Below, piece by piece: positions 26,484 to 34,749 of a stretch of DNA of 34,749 nt. The number at the start of each line of letters is the position of its first letter. Within the stretch, counting starts at the first letter, position 1. Made by a program: the position numbers and the translations under genes. Source of the DNA: an uncultured Alphaproteobacteria bacterium (GTDB lineage: Bacteria; Pseudomonadota; Alphaproteobacteria; Rs-D84); assembly GCA_905234465.1 (NCBI GenBank), contig CAJOHU010000009.1, positions 1 to 34,749 on the forward strand. Direction: 5' to 3'. Below the pieces are notes generated by a model. That model saw only the letters and a program-made list of their open reading frames with translations, made no database searches and was not told the DNA's origin.

Positions 26484-26894
26484 TTATTCTAATAACTCTC
26501 TTGCTTGATTCAATAAACCAATAGCTAAATCTATTTTTGTAGAATCTAAACAAGACGCACCATGCGATACATTTTCATCATTATTTGATATTTCGTTTGA
26601 TACATCGTTTGTATACGCCGGATTTTGCGGCGTTGATAAAAAATCTGTCGCAGAAAATTCGCCATTGTGCACCAATTTTTTTACCCCGGCGATTGTCATG
26701 CCGCGATTATACAATAAATCTTTGATTTTTTTCAGACGTGCAACCGTTTCTGTCCGATAATAACGCCGACCACCGGCACCCGCCACCGGGCGCACCACGG
26801 TTGGAAATTGTTTTTCCCAATACCGCAATGTGTGCGCCGGCAGACCTAATTCACGCGAAACTTCATTTATTGATGCAAAGTATTCGTTATTCAT
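26484..26894 (-). CDS. MerR-family transcriptional regulator
   Basis: [75 protein letters not shown]; start overlaps the gyrA stop. Confidence 0.9.
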   Translation of the reverse strand: MNNEYFASINEVSRELGLPAHTLRYWEKQFPTVVRPVAGAGGRRYYRTETVARLKKIKDLLYNRGMTIAGVKKLVHNGEFSATDFLSTPQNPAYTNDVSNEISNNDENVSHGASCLDSTKIDLAIGLLNQARELLE

Positions 26895-29625
26895 TGTTTT
26901 CTGATGATTCTTGTTCTGTTTCTTCGTCCGCGCCGTCTGATTCAATAGATATTGCAGACATAACCTTTTCGTTTTCTGCGGTGCGGAATAATGTCACACC
27001 GGCAGTACTGCGTCCGGCTATGCGAATATCCGATGCCGGCGTGCGTATAATTTTTCCGCCATCTGTCACCATGATGACATCGTTATCTGCGTTCACCGGG
27101 AACGAACCCGCAACCGCGGTATTTTTACCGCCTAATTTGATGTTGGTGAAACCGCCACCGCCACGATGAGTTAAACGATATTCATACGAACTGGTGCGTT
27201 TACCAAATCCGTTTTCAGAAATGGTCAGTATGAATTCTTCTTTCGCCGCCAATTCTGCCATTTTTGCATCGTCCAATACCAATGTAGTCGCTTCTTCTTC
27301 TGCGTCACCTTCTTCTTCTATGCCGGTTGCTGCACGGCGTGCCGCGCGCGACTGTTTAACATATGCCGCCCGCACCGCGGAATCAGATTCACCACGATTC
27401 AACATAGACATACCAATAATCCGGTCATCTTTGCCCAGTGTTATACCGCGTACACCTGTTGAATTGCGTCCCGCAAAGATACGAATTTCCGGAACCGGGA
27501 AACGGATACAGCGTCCGCGATATGTTGCCAAGAAAACATCTTGGTTTTCATTACACGGCAACACGGAAACCAAACTGTCGCCATCGTCCAACTTCATCGC
27601 GATTTTTCCGTTTGCGCGAATTGAATCAAAATCAGACATCCGATTCCGGCGCACCGTACCCGATGCCGTCACAAACATCAAGAAATGTTCGGTTCCAGAA
27701 TTTTGAATTGCCGCAACATCTTCTTCGGGCACCGGCAAAATCGCCGTAATTGTTTCGCCATTTTCCAATGGCAACAGGTTAACCAACGGGCGCCCCTTTG
27801 CAGCCGCCGCGGCTTCGGGTAATTTATATGTTTTTAATTTATAACACAGACCCTTGCTTGAAAAGAACAGCAACGGCGTATGCGTGTTCGCAACAAAAAC
27901 CTGGACCACATAGTCGTCATCTTTGGTTGTCATTGCATTACGTCCCTTGCCACCACGTTTCTGTGCGCGATATGTATCCAACGATACACGTTTGATATAT
28001 CCGGTATTAGAAACAGTCACAACCATATCTTCGCGTGCGATTAAATCTTCTATATCAATATCTATTTCTGCGTCAGAAATTTCTGTTCGGCGTGGTGATG
28101 CCCAATTATCACGCACCGCGGTTGTTTCTTCACGAATAATTTGAATAATGCGGTCATGTGACGCCAGTATATCCAACAAGTCACGAATCTGTGCGCCTAA
28201 TTCTACCAAGTCTGCATGCAGTTTATCGCGTTCCAACCCGGTAAGTCTGTGCAGTTGCAATTCCAGAATTGCGCGTGCTTGGTCTTCGGACATATAGAAC
28301 ATACCGTCTTTGTATTCTGTATTTGGGTCATCAATCAATTTAATATAGTTTTCAATATCTGCGGCTTTCCATCCGCGTGCAACCAATGCAGCACGTGCTT
28401 CTTCGGGGTTGGCAGACGATTTGATAAGTTCAATGACTTCGTCCAAATTACCAACCGCTACAGACAAACCCAACAAAGTATGCGCACGATTACGTGCCTT
28501 GTTCAAATCAAATATAGTTCTGCGACGAATCACTTCTTCACGGAATTCAATAAACGCATCCAATACGCCACGAACATTGAACAGCATTGGGCGTCCACGA
28601 TTTAGTGCCATCATATTTACTGGGAAATTCGTCTGCATTTCCGTGTATTGGAACAGATGATTCAGAACAACATCAGATATTGCATCGCGCTTTAATTCAA
28701 TAACGATACGCAAACCCTCTTTGGAAGATTCATCACGAATTTCTGAAATGCCCTCAATTTTTTTATCTTTCGCCAATTCAGCAATTTTGATAATCATCTG
28801 GGCCTTGTTCACCTGGTAAGGAATTTCGTCCACAATAATTGCTTCGTGGTCATGGAATTTTTCTATATGCGTTTTTGCGCGAACAATAATTGAACCACGC
28901 CCAGTTGTGTGCGCTTTATACGCGCCGGCGCGCCCCATAATAACCGCACCCGTTGGAAAGTCTGGTCCCGGAATAATTTGGAATAATTCATCATCGGTCA
29001 ATTCGCGATTGTCCAAAACAGCCAAGATACCATTACATATTTCACCAAGATTATATGTCGGAACATTTGTCGCCATACCAACCGCGATACCCGAACCGCC
29101 GTTCACCAAGAAATTTGGGAACTTAGTCGGCAAAACCACCGGTTCTTGCAACGTGCCATCAAAGTTCGGCTGCCAATCAACCGTGTCTTTGTCCATATCT
29201 TCCATCAATGTCGCGCCAAGTTTGGAAAGACGTGCCTCGGTATAACGCATAGCCGCGGCTTTATCCCCGTCACGTGAACCAAAATTACCCTGACCTTGGA
29301 CCAACATTTCGCCCATAGAAAAATCTTGCCCCATACGAACCATGGCTTCATAAATAGAACTGTCGCCATGGGGGTGATATTTACCCATAACATCACCAAC
29401 AATACGCGCAGATTTCACCGTTGGTTTTGTCGCCGGCGCAACATCGTTCATAACGTATAAAATACGGCGATGCACCGGTTTACAACCGTCGCGAACATCA
29501 GGCAACGCGCGGTCAACAATAACCGACATCGCATAGTCCAAAAAGCTTGTTCTCATTTCGTGTTCCAACGAAGATTGTGGAACTTTTAATGTGTTCATTT
29601 CATTTGTGTTTTCTATTTCTGACAT
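26887..29625 (-). CDS. gyrA: DNA gyrase subunit A
   Basis: [43 protein letters not shown] active-site Tyr; GyrA-box-like QKRGGKG. Confidence 0.96.
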   Translation of the reverse strand: MSEIENTNEMNTLKVPQSSLEHEMRTSFLDYAMSVIVDRALPDVRDGCKPVHRRILYVMNDVAPATKPTVKSARIVGDVMGKYHPHGDSSIYEAMVRMGQDFSMGEMLVQGQGNFGSRDGDKAAAMRYTEARLSKLGATLMEDMDKDTVDWQPNFDGTLQEPVVLPTKFPNFLVNGGSGIAVGMATNVPTYNLGEICNGILAVLDNRELTDDELFQIIPGPDFPTGAVIMGRAGAYKAHTTGRGSIIVRAKTHIEKFHDHEAIIVDEIPYQVNKAQMIIKIAELAKDKKIEGISEIRDESSKEGLRIVIELKRDAISDVVLNHLFQYTEMQTNFPVNMMALNRGRPMLFNVRGVLDAFIEFREEVIRRRTIFDLNKARNRAHTLLGLSVAVGNLDEVIELIKSSANPEEARAALVARGWKAADIENYIKLIDDPNTEYKDGMFYMSEDQARAILELQLHRLTGLERDKLHADLVELGAQIRDLLDILASHDRIIQIIREETTAVRDNWASPRRTEISDAEIDIDIEDLIAREDMVVTVSNTGYIKRVSLDTYRAQKRGGKGRNAMTTKDDDYVVQVFVANTHTPLLFFSSKGLCYKLKTYKLPEAAAAAKGRPLVNLLPLENGETITAILPVPEEDVAAIQNSGTEHFLMFVTASGTVRRNRMSDFDSIRANGKIAMKLDDGDSLVSVLPCNENQDVFLATYRGRCIRFPVPEIRIFAGRNSTGVRGITLGKDDRIIGMSMLNRGESDSAVRAAYVKQSRAARRAATGIEEEGDAEEEATTLVLDDAKMAELAAKEEFILTISENGFGKRTSSYEYRLTHRGGGGFTNIKLGGKNTAVAGSFPVNADNDVIMVTDGGKIIRTPASDIRIAGRSTAGVTLFRTAENEKVMSAISIESDGADEETEQESSENNE

Positions 29626-29721
29626 AACTTCACTTTCCCTTGTTTAATGGTACACAAAAGATAGCAAATTTTTACGCGCACGGTCAAGAAATAAAGCAAA
29701 AAAATCATACCGCAAAAAACA

Positions 29722-29750
29722 TTGACAAACATCAAAACAAGTGTTATTCT
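29722..29750 (+). promoter_or_regulatory. Sigma70-type promoter
   Basis: TTGACA - 17 nt - TATTCT, 23 nt upstream of the ATG at 29773. Confidence 0.7.
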
Positions 29751-29772
29751 CGCAGAACATAAAGGCGATAAA

Positions 29773-30189
29773 ATGGCACAAAAGAAAATAGTTCCTGTTT
29801 CATTGGTAATTAATGGTTTGCCAGACCGCGATAGGCCCATTGTTGCAGAATGGTCCGCTTCCCAGGTTCGCACATATATATCAAAAATGCGACATATTGA
29901 AACTTGTTCAGCATGCTTAGGGATAGGCGGAATGCGTTTGCATAATAATCTGAAAGTGGGATTTGATGAGTGTGACAACCAAGAATTAATGATAGAATTG
30001 TTCCCTGCCCCCACGAGCGTAGGATGCTATGACTGTTACGCAAATTCAATTTTTTATGAAAATCCGGATATGGCCACATGCCTTGAGAAAATTAAATCTG
30101 GCAAATGCCCAGATTCGTTTGTAATCGAAAATATTGGCAAAGTGTTTTTTAAAGACAAATATATTAAACAAAAAGGGATAGAAAAATGA
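29773..30189 (+). CDS. Hypothetical protein with Cys pairs (CSAC; CYDC)
   Basis: MAQKKIVPVSLVINGLPDRDRPIVAEWSASQVRTYISKMRHIETCSACLGIGGMRL...VGCYDCYAN...; AAAGG upstream; starts downstream of the ORF-track ATG. Confidence 0.65.
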   Translation: MAQKKIVPVSLVINGLPDRDRPIVAEWSASQVRTYISKMRHIETCSACLGIGGMRLHNNLKVGFDECDNQELMIELFPAPTSVGCYDCYANSIFYENPDMATCLEKIKSGKCPDSFVIENIGKVFFKDKYIKQKGIEK

Positions 30190-30296
30190 TAACAGGCGTT
30201 TTTTCTGGGGTTTTTTGGAATTTGTTCGCCGCATTGTTTGCGTACCACCTTATTCTGTTGGCACTGCAAAAACTGGGGTTGGTAAAAAGTAAATAA
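30186..30296 (+). CDS. 36-aa single-TM microprotein, translationally coupled
   Basis: MITGVFSGVFWNLFAALFAYHLILLALQKLGLVKSK; ATGA overlap with the upstream stop. Confidence 0.55.
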   Translation: MITGVFSGVFWNLFAALFAYHLILLALQKLGLVKSK

Positions 30297-30351
30297 AATA
30301 TTTGCTTTTTTGTAAAACATATGATTAAATATACGCACAAAAGGATTTGAA

Positions 30352-30504
30352 ATGGCAACAAAAAGAACTTATCAACCATCAAAAACGCGTCGTATTCGTA
30401 CGCATGGGTTTCGCGCACGCATGGCAACCAAGGGTGGCCGTGATGTATTAAATCGTCGTCGTGCGATGGGTCGCAAAAGAATCGCGGTCAGCGCAGTAAA
30501 TTAA
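30352..30504 (+). CDS. rpmH: 50S ribosomal protein L34
   Basis: [56 protein letters not shown] upstream; missed by the ORF-track size cut-off. Confidence 0.96.
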   Translation: MATKRTYQPSKTRRIRTHGFRARMATKGGRDVLNRRRAMGRKRIAVSAVN

Positions 30505-30529
30505 AAAATCGCCAAATGGCGATTTTTTT
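30504..30529. terminator. Terminator after rpmH
   Basis: AAAAATCGCC-aaat-GGCGATTTTTTT. Confidence 0.85.
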
Positions 30530-30544
30530 AATGGTTAATGTTTG

Positions 30545-31660
30545 TTAATTTCCCACCGGGGGGCCCTCAATAAATGTTCCTGTACCCGCCTTGGCGTGGA
30601 ATGCAGTAGATGGGTCGCTGTCCATCAAATCGTACATGCCTTGTACCCCGGATGAATTGCGTGCAGGAACAAAATGTTGAATCATTGTGCCGTTGCGCCA
30701 CAATTTATATTCATATATTTGTGTATAGCCATAGTATAAACCAGAACCGCTTGTTGCGTGTATAGCAAACAATGTGGCGGTGGTTGGTGTGGTAATGGAT
30801 CCATCGCCACGTTCGTTTATAACATTGCCATCCAATTTAAATACCCCACCATTATGTTCTATTTTTAACGTGTGTTTGTTTGTATCCGCCGCAACATTCG
30901 TGGTTGTGGTGGAATTCAGCCAACCTATTCCGTAATATAAAGTTGATGTTATTGAAAATGTATAAGTTCTACTTGTTGTTCTGGTTCTTGCGCCAAAAAG
31001 GCTGTTCCCTGAGAGGACTTCATTTGCCTGAAATACTAATTCTACATCATCAGTTGCCGTGTTTAATATCTGACCTGTGTCAATATATTGCTTTCCCGTT
31101 GATTCAAGGTATAACAATCTGGTATAACCTTCTGGCAACAATGGTTGCACATCAAGTGCCACAAAACTGTCAGCAATCTGCCACAGGGTTCCGTTTGGGT
31201 CTTGGTCACCGGTTGCGTTCACCTGAATCAGTGAAGAATTTACTGCATTAATAACACCGCTGTTCACTGTTTCCGCCGTCACCAATGAATCGGTGTAATT
31301 TGTGTTCGCACTGTAAATTGGTTTTTCACCGACTTCGCCGGGGGTTCCTGTACCCGTCATTACATAACCCGCCACGCCATTAATTGTGTCTTGTTTCCCG
31401 TCCAAACCCGTCTTAACTGCACCAACCGTCGGTACACTGGTGGCATTTTCCCCAAGTGTTGCCTCAATGGACTTTTCACCAATGCCGGCTTCATCATCAT
31501 ATATCATAAGTTTATTTGCGCCGGAACCGGGTAATTTACCCTGGTATCCAGACATCAGGTCATCTACATATTTCTTGCTGGTCACACCGGAATCATCCGC
31601 AAATACCGCAGACGCCGCAAAAATTGCGGTCATCGCGATAAATATGCGTTTGATACTCAT
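30545..31660 (-). CDS. Secreted TSKKYVD-family surface protein with LamG-like C-terminal module
   Basis: Signal peptide MSIKRIFIAMTAIFAASAVFA; near-identical N-terminal region to the gene at 1-1382; 'YTRLLYLESTGKQYIDTGQ...GMYDLMDSDPSTAFHAKAGTGTFIEGP'. Confidence 0.85.
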   Translation of the reverse strand: MSIKRIFIAMTAIFAASAVFADDSGVTSKKYVDDLMSGYQGKLPGSGANKLMIYDDEAGIGEKSIEATLGENATSVPTVGAVKTGLDGKQDTINGVAGYVMTGTGTPGEVGEKPIYSANTNYTDSLVTAETVNSGVINAVNSSLIQVNATGDQDPNGTLWQIADSFVALDVQPLLPEGYTRLLYLESTGKQYIDTGQILNTATDDVELVFQANEVLSGNSLFGARTRTTSRTYTFSITSTLYYGIGWLNSTTTTNVAADTNKHTLKIEHNGGVFKLDGNVINERGDGSITTPTTATLFAIHATSGSGLYYGYTQIYEYKLWRNGTMIQHFVPARNSSGVQGMYDLMDSDPSTAFHAKAGTGTFIEGPPVGN

Positions 31661-31696
31661 CTGATACTTCCCTTTCCCTTGATTTCCAATGCTTAC

Positions 31697-31725
31697 ATTG
31701 TAACAAAAAGGTACCTTTTTGTCCA
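31697..31725 (-). promoter_or_regulatory. Promoter of the 30545-31660 gene with palindromic operator in the spacer
   Basis: Minus strand TGGACA - 17 nt - TACAAT; spacer overlaps ACAAAAAGGTACCTTTTTGT (31703-31722). Confidence 0.65.
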
Positions 31726-31835
31726 CCCCTTTTTTACGCTTTTTTTAATTTTTTTTATTTTTCCCGCAACACCACGGATTCCGTGGCATGCAGCCACTTT
31801 TTGTGGTTGCCAATTTTTGCCCAAAACACGAACGA

Positions 31836-31861
31836 ACAAAAAGGTACCTTTTTGTTATATT
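31836..31861 (+). promoter_or_regulatory. Second copy of the 20-bp palindrome abutting a + strand -10-like element
   Basis: ACAAAAAGGTACCTTTTTGT (31836-31855) followed directly by TATATT (31856-31861). Confidence 0.55.
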
Positions 31862-32027
31862 CAATGGCACAGAAAAGGTGGTTTCTAGATTGGTATTCCA
31901 AAGAAACATGATTCTGACAGTTGCATCATAATGATATATTGTCTGATATAATGAAAATGTTTATGATTAACAAATACTTTCTGCTTTTTTTCGTGACATC
32001 TTTGTGATATAATCATCTTCAAGGATA

Positions 32028-34634
32028 ATGAAGGGTTTTAAACTTGGTTTTTTTGTGGCGCTAACTGCACTGCCCATGATGGCGGTGGGTGCGGTGTCGC
32101 GCATAATTCCGGGTTCGGATATTGAAACCAATCCAACTGTTGATGCGCGTCTGCGCGAAAATTCAGAAAACGCGGCAAAAGAAAACACGCGCAAATCTGC
32201 ATCGCGCACAACGCCAACCGATACATCTTCGCGCACCGCGGTCACACGCAATGTCACGCGTGCGACATCCGCAGAAACCGCGGGACAAACACGCGTTCAA
32301 AATCGGGCTGTGGCGATATCGCGCAGTCAAACCAATTCTGATGCACGCAGTAATTTAGAATCTGCGGTACGCAATTCCGGTCGTTCTTCAAGAACAGAGG
32401 CCGCCAGTATAAATTCAAACCCGGCGGTGCGCCGCATGGGATTAACACTGCGACCATCCACAGCCGAAGTAGGGGGGCGTGCCATTATGGAATCTGGGGC
32501 GCAGACGGGGTCAAACATATCGTCTGAAATTCGCAATCTTAAATCGTCGCGCGTCGCAACGGTTAAATCACGCGACACCGTTCAGATGGATGCCGCGGCA
32601 ATCGCTGATGCCAAGGACAGATTGGAACAGACGGCGGAATTGAACAAATCTTGCCAAGAACAATATAACGATTGTATGGATCAATTTTGTGCAGTCATAG
32701 ATACAAATCAGAAACGTTGTTCTTGTTCTACGAACTTGGCAAAATACGCCAAGGTAGAAAAGGCGGTCAAAGACGCGAATACCCAATTAAACGAAGTTGC
32801 ACAAAACATTCGCTATGTCGGATTATCCGCAGATGAAATATCTGCAATTATGTCCGCAACCGAGGCCGAAGAAGCGTTAACCAACACCACAGATAATAGT
32901 GTGAATCGCAATCTGTTGTCAGAGATAGAAAATATGATAATAAACCCATCGGGTGGTACATCTTCGTCGTATTCGTCTTCTGATTCGTTTGGTTTGTTGG
33001 ACATAGATTTAGATTTCTCGTCATCTGAATTGAATGATTTATTTACACTGGATTTCTTATCAAATGATAACAGTGGTTTTTCCAGTCTGCGCGGGGGTGA
33101 CCTGTATAACGCCGCAAAAAAGCGCTGTGCCACGGTGATAAACCAATGTAAAGAAGTTGGCGCAACCGCACAACAAATTACAGGCAATTATGATTTGGCG
33201 ATTGATAAAGATTGTATCGCATATGAACAAGGTTTGAATAAAATGAACGACACGTTGGTGTCAAATGTCCGCAGTGCTACGCGTATGTTGCAAAAGGCGC
33301 GACTTGCCGTGTTGCAGAACCAAAATACATATGATGCACGCGAATGTGTTAGTGCGTTGGAAACATGTATGACCGATGAAATGGTATGCGGTGAAAACTA
33401 TCAGAAATGTCTTGACCCAACCAAAAAATATATTGATGAAAACGGTAATGTTGTCTTGGGTAAGAATATCAATAATATTCAGGCATTTATGACAAATTAC
33501 AATAATGCCGATGTTGACGGTACATTTTTATCTTCTGCATACACATCTACGACGATAAATGATGATTGTGCAAATACTGGGAAAGGCAAATGTGTTGTGA
33601 AATATCTGTTGGGTAAAATCGGCATGGGTAAAAAGGCAAGTGATGGTGGTTTGTGCCGACCGGTATTGGATAAATGTCGCGCATATACATATGATACACG
33701 CGGAAATTATAACGAATATAATGATATTGTTGCAAACTTTGTACAACGTGCGATGGTAAATATCAAGGCGGCACAATATAAAATTGTTTCTGATTATGCA
33801 TCAACATGTTTGACCGATATTGCCACATGTTATAATAATCAGGTTTCACAACTTACATCTTGGTCGGCGACTGCGGCGGCATCAAATGTGTATAACATTA
33901 TGCGTGGCGCGTGCCGTAATGTTGCGCTGACATGTGGATACGCAGTGTTTTCGTCCGATACAACAAGTTGCAGTTCAGAATCTACATGTATAGAAAGCAT
34001 TTCACAAATATTCTATCAATCGTTATTGTGTCCGGATAATTCAGTATATGTTGGTGGAAACCACAATATATCTGCAAACAATACAACGGGCGGTTATGTA
34101 AACGCGATTTGTCAATGCAAAGAAGACTTTACTGTATTTAATGGTTCTTGTTTGCCTTTGTGTGATAATGGCGGTATATACTTAACCAACGGTGTATGCA
34201 GTGATACTATCTGCCCAACGAACGCGCACACTGTTGATGCCAGCAACCAGAACTTGATTGTCGGAATAAATGGTAATTGTGCGTGCGATTCCGGATACCC
34301 ATATTATTTCCAGAATTTGCGCGCGTGTGATACATGTCCGGCTAATTCTACATATGACACGAACGGCAACAGCAGTATGTCCAAAGCATTAAAATATTAT
34401 AACTATAAATGTGTGTGTAATGAGGGAACAGACGATAATCCATACTTTGTGGTTGGTAGCAACAGCTGTCAACAGTGTCCAAATGACTCCATATATAATC
34501 AGAATACCACAGGAGCCAGTGACAGATGTGACTGTGGCAATGACAAATACTATTGCTCCAGCAGCAATACATGCACAGATAATGCACAGACTTGCGGCTC
34601 TGGTTCTAGTTCCCAACAAGTCGTTAACAGATAA
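32028..34634 (+). CDS. Very large secreted Cys-rich protein with EGF-like C-terminal repeats
   Basis: Signal MKGFKLGFFVALTALPMMAVGAVS; shared motif CQEQYNDCMDQFCAVIDTNQKRCSCSTNLAKYAKVE; C-terminal CxCxxG/CxxCPxN repeats. Confidence 0.82.
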   Translation: MKGFKLGFFVALTALPMMAVGAVSRIIPGSDIETNPTVDARLRENSENAAKENTRKSASRTTPTDTSSRTAVTRNVTRATSAETAGQTRVQNRAVAISRSQTNSDARSNLESAVRNSGRSSRTEAASINSNPAVRRMGLTLRPSTAEVGGRAIMESGAQTGSNISSEIRNLKSSRVATVKSRDTVQMDAAAIADAKDRLEQTAELNKSCQEQYNDCMDQFCAVIDTNQKRCSCSTNLAKYAKVEKAVKDANTQLNEVAQNIRYVGLSADEISAIMSATEAEEALTNTTDNSVNRNLLSEIENMIINPSGGTSSSYSSSDSFGLLDIDLDFSSSELNDLFTLDFLSNDNSGFSSLRGGDLYNAAKKRCATVINQCKEVGATAQQITGNYDLAIDKDCIAYEQGLNKMNDTLVSNVRSATRMLQKARLAVLQNQNTYDARECVSALETCMTDEMVCGENYQKCLDPTKKYIDENGNVVLGKNINNIQAFMTNYNNADVDGTFLSSAYTSTTINDDCANTGKGKCVVKYLLGKIGMGKKASDGGLCRPVLDKCRAYTYDTRGNYNEYNDIVANFVQRAMVNIKAAQYKIVSDYASTCLTDIATCYNNQVSQLTSWSATAAASNVYNIMRGACRNVALTCGYAVFSSDTTSCSSESTCIESISQIFYQSLLCPDNSVYVGGNHNISANNTTGGYVNAICQCKEDFTVFNGSCLPLCDNGGIYLTNGVCSDTICPTNAHTVDASNQNLIVGINGNCACDSGYPYYFQNLRACDTCPANSTYDTNGNSSMSKALKYYNYKCVCNEGTDDNPYFVVGSNSCQQCPNDSIYNQNTTGASDRCDCGNDKYYCSSSNTCTDNAQTCGSGSSSQQVVNR

Positions 34635-34637
34635 TAA

Positions 34638-34748
34638 TTACTTTCCTTGTGAATCGTCTTCGTGATTTGGCATAAAATGGACAAAGTCCGCCATGCTTAT
34701 GCCGGTTGCATTCAGGACTTTGGCAAGGCTGTATGTAGATGGCCAACG
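34638..34748 (-). CDS. C-terminal fragment of a probable XRE/HTH regulator, truncated by the window edge
   Basis: Minus-strand frame ...RWPSTYSLAKVLNATGISMADFVHFMPNHEDDSQGK*; 'L.KVLNATGIS..DF' matches the end of many Cro/CI-type HTH domains. Confidence 0.5.
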   Translation of the reverse strand, partial: RWPSTYSLAKVLNATGISMADFVHFMPNHEDDSQGK

Positions 34749-34749
34749 C

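Noticed and set aside
29350-29420. GyrA QRDR ([12 protein letters not shown]) with Glu at the E. coli D87-equivalent position
   Set aside because: Ser is retained at the 83-equivalent and Glu at 87 occurs naturally in many taxa; no basis to claim quinolone resistance.
31679-31888. 69-aa plus-strand ORF across the palindrome region
   Set aside because: Runs through two promoter/operator regions and poly-T; no SD and no domain-like composition.

Overview
This 34.7 kb window comes from an AT-rich bacterial chromosome. Gene content, the GyrA/ValS/L21-L27 proteins and the style of the secreted proteins suggest an alphaproteobacterium, perhaps gut-associated and uncultured (inference). Housekeeping genes: comF-like, valS, acyl-ACP thioesterase, ppdK, rplU-rpmA, a CPA2-type antiporter, rsmA, recR, a D,D-carboxypeptidase with a SPOR-like C-terminus, an MsbA-like ABC exporter, a GNAT, a MerR, gyrA, rpmH and one tRNA-Glu(CTC). 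Between them lie accessory genes: three Sec-exported 'TSKxYVD' proteins with phage-tail-fibre-like modules, two large Cys-rich secreted proteins, a 30-residue-period ankyrin protein, and a tRNA-Glu-flanked segment carrying three secreted proteins. Best second-look items: (1) a roughly 170-nt structured leader RNA, with its own promoter and a predicted anti-Shine-Dalgarno switch, in front of a 71-aa HTH gene (12434-12639, minus strand); (2) a 3.4 kb segment bounded by a perfect 19-bp repeat of the tRNA-Glu 3' end, with the probable original tRNA terminator displaced beyond it; (3) two identical 20-bp palindromes placed as operators in divergent surface-protein promoters; (4) a dispersed 'TTAGTGGTTAGTAAACGG + covarying hairpin' element; (5) inverted, about 30-kb-apart paralogous surface genes with conserved 5' and divergent 3' parts. 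All calls come from reading the sequence; no database search or folding program was run.
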